A DNA stretch of 31,400 bases from Phallusia fumigata (Eukaryota > Chordata > Ascidiacea > Phlebobranchia > Ascidiidae). The stretch spans positions 1 to 31,400 of the forward strand of contig QXVZ01016653.1 of NCBI GenBank assembly GCA_008931825.1, in the 5' to 3' direction. The position numbers and the translations under genes are program-made. The notes beneath the pieces were generated by a model. It searched no databases, had not been told where the DNA came from, and saw only the letters and a list, made by a program, of their open reading frames with translations. This document shows, piece after piece, positions 1-11,112 of the stretch (position 1 is the stretch's first letter; each line of letters starts with the position of its first letter).

Positions 1-318
1 TGGGCAGTCCACCATGATCCTCAAAATTGGAAAGAACCCAACATATTTAATCCACTGCGCCATTTAGACAGCAACGGTAGTTTCGTGCCATCCAAGAAAG
101 TGATTCCATTTTCTGTTGGATTTAGAAGGTGCCTTGGGGAAAGTCTAGCCAAAATTGAAGTGTTCTCATTTATTGCTACAATCCTCAAGCATTTTCACAT
201 ACTGCCAGATCCTAATGGTGACCTTCCTCCATTGCATAAAGGTCAACGTGGTATTTTTTACAGTCCTTTTTCTTTCAAAGTAGTCCTGCAGGAAAGATCA
301 AGTTGCAGTTTAAACTAA
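1..318 (+). CDS. Cytochrome P450 (CYP2 clan), last exon only, 5' part outside window (copy 0)
   Basis: The window opens inside the final coding exon of a P450, in frame from base 1 (WAVHHDP) to a TAA stop at 316-318. The heme-binding loop FSVGFRRCLG fits FxxGxRxCxG, with the Cys as the thiolate ligand. It is preceded by FNPLRHLD, the usual PERF-region segment, and followed by the L-helix. The protein should be an ER-anchored heme monooxygenase; the substrate is unknown. It lies on the same strand as the five copies downstream but is clearly more divergent: the others read [10 protein letters not shown] and end in a KVVLQKR-type tail, while this one reads KVVLQERSSCSLN. It is therefore an older member or the edge of a neighbouring subfamily. 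No defect is visible in this exon. Confidence 0.9.
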   Translation, partial: WAVHHDPQNWKEPNIFNPLRHLDSNGSFVPSKKVIPFSVGFRRCLGESLAKIEVFSFIATILKHFHILPDPNGDLPPLHKGQRGIFYSPFSFKVVLQERSSCSLN

Positions 319-378
319 TGCCTTTGCTATTTGCTGTTTTGTATGTTGGGCAACGTTATTCCTGCTTTACTGCTACAT

Positions 379-690
379 GTGTGGTTGGTATAGCAAAATT
401 GCTAAAACCTTGTTGTTTGAGGTGAGCTGGGGGAACAGTACTGGAGTTGGGGTAATGAGCATAATTGTTTTTGTTTCTAAATGCTCAGTTGGGCATTGAA
501 AGTGTGCCTAACGCTTTTCACCTATTATCGTACAACAATCAGCATACGTCAAACCAGTGTGAACACCATTCGCTAAGCATGCTCAGTGTATGTGAAAGTT
601 TTATTTACAATTTTTTAACAGCCATTGTTTTCTTATGTTTAATGTTTTTATTCAACCTAGGTTTTAGCAATTTTGCTATACCAACCACAC
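379..690. repeat. 32-base perfect inverted repeats enclosing about 250 bases; possible MITE
   Basis: Bases 379-410 are the exact reverse complement of 659-690, each arm starting or ending in GTGTGGTTGG or CCAACCACAC. The interior, 411-658, has no coding potential I recognise. A short element of about 312 bases with long perfect terminal inverted repeats is the shape of a non-autonomous DNA transposon. I see no clear target-site duplication, so the family is unassigned. Confidence 0.55.
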
Positions 691-1831
691 GTTTTTATTC
701 AAGCTAGGAATACCTGTAGACCTTTTTTCTCTGACTCATCATTATTTGTTGCATTCATGAAGCGATTTTACCTTTACCCTACACATTATTTTGCAGTACA
801 TCTTGTAAAATTTCTGTTTTACTGTTTTTTTGTTTAGCGTCAGCTTTTTTACACAATTTGGTCAGGAAAATGTCACCTCAATTTTTTCAAATTTTTGCCC
901 AAAATATGCCTCAAAATGAGGATTTTTTGTTTGCAGGTACTTCAGTTTTGTTTTCAGCTTTTGGGGAAATGTATATAGTCTTTGAAATAATTTGCACAAC
1001 ACAGTTAAAAATTATGTAATCTACTGGTGTGACAGGGTATATTGTTAGATGATTGTAGGTAAAAATGGAGTTTAAATCATGCTTTTGACCCATGCACAAA
1101 AACAAAATCAATAAAATAAAACATTGTACCATTAAAACAGGAAATGGCTGCAAAACCTCATGATAAAAAATATGCCAAGTAAAAAAATCCGGAGGGCAAT
1201 GATAAACAGACACACCAGCCACACTATTAAGTGGAATCGATAACTAGGGTCTGGGAAGCAGCCTTGCTGGAGAAGCAAATGGCAACACAACTGGGTTGTA
1301 CAGTAATATATCTATTGTCAAAATTGGTGATAGTGTCATGCATAACAATATTTAAAGTGTTGAGTGTTCTTCTTGTAATGACCCTAAACAGCTAAGAACA
1401 CCCCCCTTCAAAAGACAAAAATTTAAATGAATTTTGTTTTATCAGCATTAAAACTCACTTGTTCAGCACGCAAGTAGAAAATAAATACCCAATATTATGG
1501 AATCACTTGAACAAATTGCTTATGTGCGTCATTTGGAGAGATATTTGACAAAATTTACTTTGTTGTATTCTGCTTGAACTGCTTAAATTTGTTCCATTGC
1601 ACCCCCCAATCGCTTGTTTATCCTCCAGTGCCACCTATTTTAAATGTCCCATGGAGGGTGCTGGCATCTTTAGTTTGCCATGATTTTACTTCATTTCTTG
1701 CCTCATTGTTACTACATGGTTCCTGTCACACTTTTTGCTCCTTGTTGTGCAAAGTGCTTTGTTGTTCTGTCAGTTATATTGCATGTAGTTTGTATACCTA
1801 TTAACCTCATCATTTATCATTTACATTGCAG

Positions 1832-2033
1832 AAAATGGCTATAGGTTCAGGATGTTAAATGTTAGTGTCTTTGGCACCTTAGGATGATGTTAACATTGCA
1901 ATAACGTTTGTATGTTTGATGTTTGCTATCATGTGATTTCTGCATCATCTATGTCTCCAACCTGAACTGGTCTGGTTTTAAATCTCATCTTTGCTTGTGA
2001 CAGAGAATAGTAATCAGTAATTCAGTTTACAAG
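1832..2033 (+). other. Candidate noncoding 5' exon upstream of copy 1
   Basis: The segment starts after an acceptor-like TTTACATTGCAG and ends at AAG|GTAAGG. Equivalent segments with the same edges occur upstream of copy 2 (7559-7709) and copy 3 (12003-12218): each begins after ACATTGCAG and ends at an ATTCAGTT-containing sequence followed by GTAAGG. Reading frames are not conserved, so any exon would be untranslated. The shared block may instead be inherited intergenic DNA from the tandem duplications. Confidence 0.3.
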
Positions 2034-2084
2034 GTAAGGCTTTATTTTGGAAGTTTCAAAGCGTAATTTCTTGTTTTTTAGCCA

Positions 2085-2300
2085 TGCCCCCGGATAGGCT
2101 CTTGTCGTGGTTTCGAATCCCTTCGCAAGCTAGATTTTTCTAGCCGTGCCTTGCTGACTGGAGATGCTTGGAAGGCCGACTATGATATGGTATAACTCCT
2201 CTTGCAGGCCTGGCATACTATGATTCATATATGAGTATGCCGTTATCGTTGGCCTGCATGAAAGCTTCAGGGCAGATCCCAGTAACAAATATGTGCAAGC
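2085..2300 (+). mobile_element. Possible tRNA-derived SINE-like segment (weak)
   Basis: This stretch is less AT-rich than its surroundings and contains GGTTTCGAATCCC at 2109-2121, close to the RNA polymerase III B-box consensus (GGTTCGANTCC). I could not find a convincing A box at the expected distance upstream, nor a clear tail or target-site duplication. The limits are approximate and the call rests mainly on base composition plus the B-box-like motif. Confidence 0.2.
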
Positions 2301-3591
2301 ATATAATTCACATTTTTGTTTTTTAGTACTGTTACAAAAGTATTTTAAATGGTAAAGATTGCAACTAGGGAGGGGCAATTTTAAATGCAGAATCTGAAAA
2401 GTTTAAATCCCAAGCTATCTGAATCCAAATGCTATTCAAACTGGATGACAAGATTCAGTTTATATCTTTCTTGCAAGCTTTATCACACTACATGGCATGG
2501 CACAACTAGGGGGAGTAAGCTGGCATACAAAGTCCTTTTCCAACATGCCTAACTACACTTGCTATAATAGATCTGCACGTACTCGCTTGTAACTGAACTA
2601 AGGATGCACTTTATTTGATAGAGCATTCCAGTACAGCAATAAAAACGCTTCTTTACTGTACATTATGACAGTAAAAATGGGTATTCTTTAAATCAGAAAA
2701 AATCTGTTATCATACTAACACTGAGCCTTACACAATTAATGTTCTATGATGTATCCACAATGATTTATGTCTGTATAATAAGCATGCCCTTCTGCAACAC
2801 ACCTAATGCTCAAGCGCATGTTTTGGAAATTCAAATTAAATTGCTTGATTAGTTTGGAGATTACAGACATAAAAGGCCAGAATCTTTTGTACTAAAAATC
2901 CCCGAGGTATTATTCATCAAAAGGTTTTAAAATGAGATTTATACATGCTCGCATAATATAGTTTTCATCAGTAATTTTGAAAGCCGTAAATGCCAATAAA
3001 TGTTCTTACCATAGACATTGGCAGATCCCTTTGCCGTGGTCATGTATTTTGTTTTGAAAACATTACGTCAATCGCACACAATAATCATAAAATTAGTCCC
3101 CACATACATGCATTCTTTTTAAACAAAGAGTGTGTTTTCCTAGATTCATTGCTACCAAATTGCTGTCTTATCTGCCGGGCAAACATGAAGGAAGCCTGAC
3201 TGTATTGCACTGGTATAAACTTGCCCTTTAATTGTGTTTTGTTCTTGTGATCTTGCAAGTATTAAATCCTTTTAATCTGTTGGTTGTTCTAAGGTTGACT
3301 TACTACAATTTTAAAAGTCAGAAACTTTTATCTTAAGATCTGAGTTAATAAAATCACTTTTCTCTGTTAAACAAAGATCCACTGAACTGATTTGACAGTT
3401 TTTGTGCTTTTTATCAGCAGTTGCCAAATAATACAATGCATGATTACAAGTGGCACACTATACACTAGATGCTTGTCGTTTTTAGTAATTCAACACAATT
3501 TAGTCAAAAAAAAATAAAGCTCTACTGTATGTGCATAAAATGTAAGAAAAAGTTAAAAATAACTAGCCAGTCTTCTTGTTTTCGCTTATAG

Positions 3592-3618
3592 GTTTTGTAG
3601 TTACGAAAATACTAAGTT
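3592..3618 (+). promoter_or_regulatory. Leader segment and splice acceptor just upstream of copy 1 start
   Basis: A pyrimidine-rich tract ends in TTATAG|GTTTTGTAG, and 27 bases later comes the ATG. The same arrangement is found before all five complete 5' ends in the window, so the mRNA probably receives a 5' exon or a trans-spliced leader here. Confidence 0.5.
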
Positions 3619-6369
3619 ATGTGGAGTATTTTGCCTCAGATTGCTCAGTATTTATGGCCCATTGCTATTACACTGTTTCTTATAAAATTGTACCAATGGT
3701 GGGAGTTTCCACATTCAAGATTTCCACCTGGTCCCAGAGGGCTTCCATTTATTGGAGTTCCTCCCACTTCAAACAAAGGGTTTCGTGCAGTGCTAAAACA
3801 AAAAAAGTTGGAGAAACGCTATGGTCCAATAATTGGTGGAAAACTGATGGGTGTTAATTTTGTTATTCTAAACAAGTTTGAGGACATACACGATGTGAGT
3901 TTCTCTTGCTATTATGAATNGGGTGCAAATTATGTTATCCTGAATAAGTTTGAAGATATACATGATGTGAGTTCATGTTGCCTTAAGCCTGGGTTTAAAT
4001 GTGTAAGTGTTGGACGAAGTTTTTGCGGTGATTAAATTACATTTATATGTTGGTACAAACAGCTTTCTGACGCAATTATAAACAATATTTTTGTTTACAG
4101 GCTTTTACCAAACAAGGATCTGTAATGTCTGACCGTCCAAAAATGCATGTGGTTAATGATGTTAGTCATGGTTTTGGATTGATTGAAAAAAATTACAATG
4201 CTGCATGCAAGTTACATCGCAAATTTGGGAGCTCTTTCTTCAAAGGGTGCGAATTTTGTATTTTATGTATTGCACCCTCATTTAAAGACACTATGTTTAG
4301 TTTTTCATCCTAAAATTAATAAGGGCATAGATGAAATTTATTCTTTAAAAAACTAATTGATGCTTGATTAACTTTTTTTGCAGTCTTTGATTCAACATGT
4401 TTTAAAGTAAAAATATGGATCATTTTTTAATTTATTTTTTAACAAAAAAATGCAAAAAAGAACAAAATTTTGTAGTGTTGCTTTGATACATTTAGCACGT
4501 TTAATTTTGATGATGTTTTTAAGGTTTTTATGCTCATCAATGAACATCGAAAACATCTGTGTCAGGGAATCAAATCACTTTATTCAGCATTTAATGGAAC
4601 AAGTGCCTAACACACCAGTTGATTTAACTGTAAGTTTTTTCTGTTATGTTGAATTTCTAAAAATTTTATTGCATGATATTGTAGTTTTTTCTTCTTTGTT
4701 GTTAATTAATGTTTTCTTTTGTAGCCAAAATTTTATGACATTACTGCCAATGTAGTAGCTTGCATCACTCTGGGTCATCGATTTGAATATAGTGATACTA
4801 CATTTAGAAAAATTGTAAAATCTTCAACTGAAATGTGAGTAATTTCTGTTAATAATGTGTGCTTGCATGTCAAATGGTCACAGAATCAGTATTTTAGCAT
4901 TTTTATGCCCTTAAAAGTCAATGAGGGTTGTTTGGAATACAAAACTTGGATAGTTGTGGTCCACTGTTTTTTTCATTGTTCAAAAGTGCATCCCCCAAAA
5001 ATAAAATAGCAGTATTTCACAAACAGTTCTTACACAGCAACCAGCTTTATTCTTCATTTTTATCCAATCAAAAATCAAGCACATTCAAACTTACACCATT
5101 GTTGTTCTGTTGAATTCTTAGACATTTTTGGTTAGAATGCTTTGGTTTCATCCTTAAAAAACTCTTGTTTCTTGTCCAGACCTATCACATGTATGTCCTA
5201 AGTTTATATAAACAGATTGTTTTTCAGAATAATACCCCCCTCTTCACCCCTATTGGTACAGTACCAGTACTGTTGCAGTATATTGAATTACAAGTACAAA
5301 CTGGTGGCTGGAAATGTTTTCCCTTTGTTTCTAAGAGTGAAAGGAAAAAATTAACAACATATATATAAGTTTCATAAAACCAAGATAATTTGCTTTTTTT
5401 GTAGTTTAATTCCATGATTTGTATGCATGTATCCACACAGTAACTTTGTGTGGACACTGCAAAGCCTTTTAATTTTTGGTAAGGATCCTATTTGTTTAAT
5501 ATGTATTCAGGTTTGGTGACCCTAAAGACCTCAAGCTTATGTTCTTTTGTATGGTATGTGGGTTTTTAAAGCATATCCCACCATTTCGTTATGCATACCA
5601 GAGGTACATTGCAATGCATGAGGAGATCTTGGGTAAGCTGGAGAAAGTGTATTTTAACAAAATGATAAAAATCTATGAATCCTATTATTTCACCTAATGT
5701 TTCACTTTTTTGGTACATAATTGCTTTCAGTACTAAACTAAAGCGCTAACCCATGTAATTTTTTTCTGTACTGATGTACGACTTGTAAATGAAAATGCAA
5801 ACATTGTTTTAAATAAAAAATANGATACCGTACCTTGGTACAAATGGGTGTGCCACACTTTACAAGCAAAGATGTTGATTTCCGACAATTTCATTTGCCG
5901 AAAAACACTGTTGTAAGTTGTTACTGCTGTTCTAAAGAATATTCTAATATTAGCCACTTGCAATAACTTTGATTAACAACAGTCTATGAACTGCTTTCAA
6001 TCGGCAATGAGGTGACATTAGGAAATTATGAAAAATGTACAGGTTAGAGGAAACCTATGGGCTGTGCATAACAACCCTGAAGTGTGGGATGAACCACACA
6101 AATTTAACCCTTATCGACACCTGGATGAAGATGGCAATTTTGTGGCTTCCCCTCATGTGATCCCGTTTGGTCTTGGACTTCGACGATGTTTAGGTGAACG
6201 CATTGCCAAAACGGAAATCTTCATTTTCCTCCTATCTTTGCTTCAGCACTTCACCTTTCTCCCTGACCCAACAGCTGAAAAACTGCCTGAAATTGATAGT
6301 GGAGTTCAGTTAATAGTGTACTCACCATACAAGTATAAAGTTGTATTGCAGAAAAGACAACCAACTTAA
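3619..6369 (+). CDS. CYP2-clan cytochrome P450, copy 1; gapped and possibly chimeric
   Basis: Exons seen: 3619-3894, 4101-4246, 4524-4629, 4725-4834, 5511-5632, part of exon 8 at 5824-5912, and exon 9 at 6043-6369. Exons 6, 7 and the start of exon 8 (I-helix and ExxR) are absent, evidently lost in the N join at 5823. The N-terminus starts [10 protein letters not shown] with a membrane anchor and then PPGPRG; the heme loop is [11 protein letters not shown] second N at 3920 is followed by another exon 1 end (3921-3966, NKFEDIHD then GTGAGT). Exon 1 before the N is nearly identical to copy 3, while intron 1 after it resembles copy 2. This model may therefore join two genes. No stop or frameshift is seen in the exons present. 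Expected role: ER heme monooxygenase, substrate unknown. Confidence 0.75.
3920..3920. other. Assembly gap (single N) with restarted exon 1 end
   Basis: The N falls 25 bases into intron 1 of copy 1. The sequence after it restarts inside an exon 1 ([15 protein letters not shown]), showing that two contigs or haplotypes were abutted rather than merged. Confidence 0.85.
5823..5823. other. Assembly gap (single N) removing exons 6, 7 and part of 8 of copy 1
   Basis: Left of the N is intron 5 sequence; right of it the frame opens inside exon 8 at (R)YRTLVQMGVPH. At least 300 coding bases plus introns are missing. Confidence 0.85.
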
Positions 6370-7558
6370 ATGTACATTTATTAATGGTGATTTCATAATC
6401 ATTAATTTTTTTTTAATTTTTTTGCATGTGTATATTCCTCTACATATAGGGCTGTTGAATACTTACACCCAAAATTGTAAAACTCAAAATGAGGCATTGA
6501 TTCTTTGAAATGTTCTTGTTTCTACTATTTCATATTCCCACTAAACTGTTTCTGCCATTTTGTATGTCATGGTTCTTGCATGTGTGTGAGAACCATGCTT
6601 GTAGAGGTATTATAGCAAAAGGTCACAAGGAAAAACCTGAAGTTGCATTGGCTGTTTACTACCTCACTAGTAACTATGACCCTTGTGCTCTGTTTGCAGT
6701 ATTTTTGTAAATTATAATATTTCTAAAATTACATTTCTGTACTTTGTCGTACTTTGTAAAGTGTGATTGGGACTAAAAATTGCATGTATTTTATGCTGCC
6801 CCACAACATAACTTTACTTTATCCCCTCCAAACTAGCAAGTTGGCTCACCATAACTGGTTGCCACAAAGGCTTTGGTTTTGCAGTTGAACTTTTTAATAT
6901 TTATGCTAGTATTTTTCTGCATTACTTTTTTTTATAAGATCATGAATGTAGCTATTTGTGTTTTCTCTTCGCTACCTCTTTGCAGACATGTTAACTGATC
7001 ATTCTGTACTGCATAAAACTTTTAATGCTATTTTTTCATGGTTTTAATTACCTGTTGCAAATTGTTATGTATGTTAAAACCTACATGTATAACCTATAAA
7101 TAGTTTTTATAACTTTTAATGGTATATTGTAGTGATTGGTGCTGGGCCCTCCTCTCTGATGATAGTTTTTAATTGACTCAATCCATCAGATTCTTTTTCT
7201 GACCAGTATAAGGTGTCAAGATAAAAGTGATCACTTGAAGCAGAAATTTACTTGGAACTGTTACACCTCATTTTAGCTTTTGACAATCAAGCTGTCATTG
7301 TTAATAAGTTGTAGTTTTTGTGCAATAGAAATACGGATGATCTATATTTAGCTTGCATTAAATTTACTTCATTCATTGCCTCATGTTTTTCTTTGTTCCA
7401 TGTTATTTAACCTTGTACATTATGCTGGTAATGCCATTTTTATTCTTGTCACTGTTTGTGCATCGTTTATGCTTTGTGTAAACTGTGTTGCTGTTATGTC
7501 AAGTTTTATTGTATGCAGGTTATTTTCCCACCTAACAAATCTATCATGTACATTGCAG

Positions 7559-7709
7559 AAAATAGTAATAAGCTAAGTTTGTTAAATGTTTTATCATTCT
7601 TGTCTCCGACTCATCCTGGTTTTTCAAATGGCATTATTGCCTGTTTAAAACACACATGCAACAGTATTATGCAAGATGGACCAGGATTTTGCAAGATTCA
7701 GTTCCAGAG
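7559..7709 (+). other. Candidate noncoding 5' exon upstream of copy 2
   Basis: The segment is bounded by ACATTGCAG and CCAGAG|GTAAGG and is the counterpart of 1832-2033 and 12003-12218. Its length differs (151 bases against 202 and 216), so only the edges look constrained. Confidence 0.3.
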
Positions 7710-8709
7710 GTAAGGCTGGTTCAACACAGTTTCAAAAACATGTTTGACCATGTATATTGCAACACTAAATGTTTAAGCTATTAACTAAGTTCGATTTTGA
7801 TTTGATTTAAAACTCATAATTAAGAAATGTACTGTAAAAGCAAATGCAAAGGTGTGAAAAATTGTTGTTTTTTAATGTTGATTTGCTTCAATCCTAAAAT
7901 TAAAAAAGTTCTTATATTTTCAGATTCAAGTTCAAAAAACAGCTTTCTCTGTTGAACAAGGATCCATTGGATTTAGTTTGTTTTTTTCATACCTTACTCT
8001 AGCAAATAGTACAACATATGATTATCTGTGGCGAACCCTAGATCCTTAGTTTCAATGCAGTTCAGAAGTGTTTTTAGGTTAAATAAAGTTCATTTCTTTG
8101 CATTTGAAATCCTTTGCTCAACAGTTCCTGCGTCTTCTCACACTAATATTTGTATGTTAGCATATCTGTTAACAGAGGACCAATGACCTTCAAAGTACTG
8201 AAAGGGAGTATAAGTTTGTTTGGTACATCTTAACTAAACATATTTTTTGGAATATGAGGTACAACAGGCTGTACTATGATTCCTTTCACTGAAAAATGTG
8301 TCACATTTTTTCTGACACATTATAAAAATATAGAAAAGTTTTGATCTCTGGACTGTTTAAAATGAAATCTCTATTGAATAGAAATTTTTGTGATGATGAA
8401 TACAGTGTTTGAAGAGTAAAAAATGTTTTACATGCAAGTGCTGACTTTAATCTTTTTTTGTGACTCTCTTAATTACTTTGAGAATTATTTACTGTACCTT
8501 CTGTGACACTTTTGTGTTTCGCTACTACCTTTCTTCCAAACATTTTCAAGGCAGACATGTCACAAAATTTAGTTCTAAATCTACAAATTTTAGGCCTTGT
8601 AACAGTGTAGTTTCTTCACATATAAGGGGCTGGGACCAAGTCATTCAAAATTATCTTATTGTGTCTAACCATAGTCAAGATAAGGCAATCATCTTATTTT
8701 AATCTGCAG

Positions 8710-8733
8710 GTTTTGTAGTTAATTGCTTTAGTT
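8710..8733 (+). promoter_or_regulatory. Leader segment and splice acceptor upstream of copy 2 start
   Basis: CTGCAG|GTTTTGTAG is followed by the ATG 24 bases downstream; this matches copies 1 and 5 almost exactly over the first nine leader bases. Confidence 0.5.
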
Positions 8734-9908
8734 ATGTGGAGTATTTTGCTACTGATTGCTCAGTACTTGTGGCCTATTGCTATTACACTGTTTCTTATAA
8801 AATTGTACCAATGGTGGGAGTTTCCACATTCAAGATTTCCCCCTGGTCCCAGAGGCCTTCCATACTTTGGGGTTCCTCCCATGTCCAGCAAAGGGTTCCG
8901 TTCAGAGGATATAGTAAAGTTGGAGAAAAGTTATGGTCCAATAATCGGTGGAAAACTGATGGGTGTCGATTCTGTTGTCTTACACAGATTTGAAGACATA
9001 CATGATGTGAGTTCATGTTGCTTTTAGGCTTGTGTTTGGAGGTGTGTTAAATGTTAGACAATTTTTTGGGGAGATTAAGTTGCATTTATACATCTGTATA
9101 AATTTGCAACCATTGGACTCAAAGATATTTTTTGTTTACAGGCTTTTACCAAACAAGGATCTGTAATGTCTGACAGGCCAACAATGCATGCGGTTAATGA
9201 TATTACTCATGGTTTTGGACTTATTGAAAAAAATTATAATACTGCATGCAAGTTACATCGCAAGTTTGGGAGCTCATTTTTCAAAGGGTACTTTAATTGT
9301 ATACTATGTATTTCAACCCTTTGTTTAAAGACAATGTGTTTAGTATTTGTCGTTAAATTAGTTAAGCATGCTCTAAAAATACTGATAAAATCTCTTGATT
9401 AATAAACAAATAATGGCTTTGATGTTTTTACCTAGGGTTTCTGTTGCCAAACAGGTGTCACTATAAAAAATAGGCTAGTAAAAAACTTTTAGCAATGGTT
9501 TGATACATTTTGGGCACTTTATTTTTGATGATGTTTTAAAGGTTTTTATGTTCATCAATGGATATCGAAACCATCTGTGCCAAGGAATCAAATCACTTTA
9601 TTCTGCATTTAATGGAACAAGCACCTGACATGCCTATCGATTTAGCTGTAAGTTTTACCTATTTATGTCGACAGAAATTCAAAACATGTAATTGTTTTTG
9701 AAAACTAGTGTAGCCAAAATTTTACAACATTACCGCCAATGTGATAGCTTGCATTACTCTGGGCCATCGATTCAAATATGATGATACTACATTTAGGAAA
9801 ATTGTAAAATCTTCTACTGAAATGTAAGTATTTTGTGATAATATTGCATGCTAGCCTAGGTTTACATTTTTATTTTTGGAAGGGGGATTGTGAGGGTAAT
9901 CCAAAAGG

Positions 9909-10522
9909 TGCTACTAGTGTGCTTTGTTTTTTTAACCTAAAATCCCCTATTATTCTGCCCACAAGTGGTTCAGTGTTAATACCATGGCCATGTAATATAT
10001 TGCAAGTGCAAGCTGGTTACTGTGTAAATTCTTTTGTAAAATTTTCAACCAAATGCACTTTAAACACATTTAACTTCATTTTTTTTCGAAATATTACATT
10101 TCAAAGCGTTTCACAACATGCAAACTATTGACTTTAATTGTGTTTCACCCTTTTTTGCACTGTGCAGTAAAATAATCAAAAAATTTGTTGCGGATGTTTT
10201 TNTGTCGACAGAAATTCTAAAAATGTAATTGTTTAATTGCTACTAGTGTGCTTTGTTTTTTTAACCTAAAATCCCCTATTATTCTGCCCACAAGTGGTTC
10301 AGTGTTAATACCATGGCTGTGTAATATATTGCAAGTGCAAGCTGGTTACTGTGTAAATTCTTTTGTAAAATTGACAACCAAGTACACTTTAAACAATAAC
10401 ACTTTTTTTGAAATGTTAAAATGCGAAGCATTTGACAATATGCAAGCTATTGGCTTTTATTGGGTTTCACCCTTTTTTGCATTGTGCTGTAAATAATCAA
10501 AAAATTTGTTGCGGATGTTTTT
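9909..10522. repeat. Near-identical direct repeat flanking the N at 10202
   Basis: Bases 9909-10201 and 10238-10522 are near-copies: both begin TGCTACTAGTGTGC and end GTTGCGGATGTTTTT, with small indels. The right-hand piece is preceded (10203-10235) by sequence matching intron 3 at about 9667-9699, so it goes from intron 3 straight into intron 4 and lacks exon 4. This is most simply two haplotypes placed side by side at a contig join, inside intron 4 of copy 2. Confidence 0.8.
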
Positions 10523-11111
10523 GAATTACTGTTTTTAGTCATTCATTTAATTTCAACATTTGTGCATGTATCCACATAGTAACTTTGTGTGGACAATCTA
10601 AAGCTGACTAATATTTGAAAAGGATACCAATGGTTTAATATGTATTCAGGTTTGGTGACCCCAAAGACCTTAAGCTTATGTTTCTTTGTATGACATTTGA
10701 GGTTTTCAAGCATATTCCACCGTTTCGTTATGCATACCAGAGGTACCTGTTGCAATGCATGAGGAAATCTTGGGTAAGCTGTATAGTCAATAGTCAAACC
10801 TAAAAAACTCACATTTGGTTTGTGTCTTGTATTGAACTCACTTTATTCCATCAGGCCAATTGAGATTTATTGTGTTAAGATTTTATCCAACAGAAGATTA
10901 ATGAGCACAAAGAACATTTTGATCCAGAAAATGTGAATGATTTCATTGACACTTTTCTCAAAGAACAAAAGTTTGCTTCCGCCAAAAATCAACCTCATTT
11001 CAGTGTAGGTTGTGATCTATGTTTTTGTGGAAAGATTTGAACAAGTAAAAAGCACCTTGACTAGAATAAATTATTGTATTTGTCGTGTTCAATATACATA
11101 CTACAGCACCT

Positions 11112-11112
11112 N
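11112..11112. other. Assembly gap (single N) where exons 7 and 8 of copy 2 should lie
   Basis: Sequence left of the N follows exon 6; sequence right of it leads into the acceptor of exon 9 within about 90 bases. Neither exon 7 nor exon 8 is present. Confidence 0.8.

Larger units (their letters stand above)
319..3618. other. Intergenic region between P450 copies 0 and 1
   Basis: About 3.3 kb of AT-rich DNA with no recognisable P450 exon on either strand; the short open frames here look like chance. It holds a 32-base inverted-repeat pair (379-690), a block resembling the regions upstream of copies 2 and 3 (about 1690-2045, ending in a GTAAGG donor-like site), a GC-richer stretch with a tRNA B-box-like motif (about 2085-2300), and a segment near 3355-3475 that resembles 7940-8050 upstream of copy 2. 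The last 27 bases are a likely spliced leader segment. Confidence 0.6.
6370..8733. other. Intergenic region between copies 1 and 2
   Basis: About 2.4 kb without recognisable coding sequence. It contains the counterpart (about 7370-7715) of the conserved block upstream of copies 1 and 3, a segment at about 7940-8050 matching 3355-3475, and at 8517-8600 a segment resembling those at about 12585 and 18460 before copies 3 and 4. The tandem duplication unit thus includes upstream DNA as well as the gene. Confidence 0.6.

Noticed and set aside
911-1222. 103-codon open frame on the - strand in the first spacer
   Set aside because: No recognisable domain; it lies in AT-rich spacer and no counterpart was noticed in the other spacers.
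3921-3966. Extra partial exon 1 in copy 1 as a real duplicated exon
   Set aside because: It begins directly at an N and repeats the end of the preceding exon, which is best explained by a contig join.
7456-7713. Cys-rich open frame upstream of copy 2, considered as a small secreted protein
   Set aside because: The related segments before copies 1 and 3 do not keep the frame, so protein coding is unlikely.
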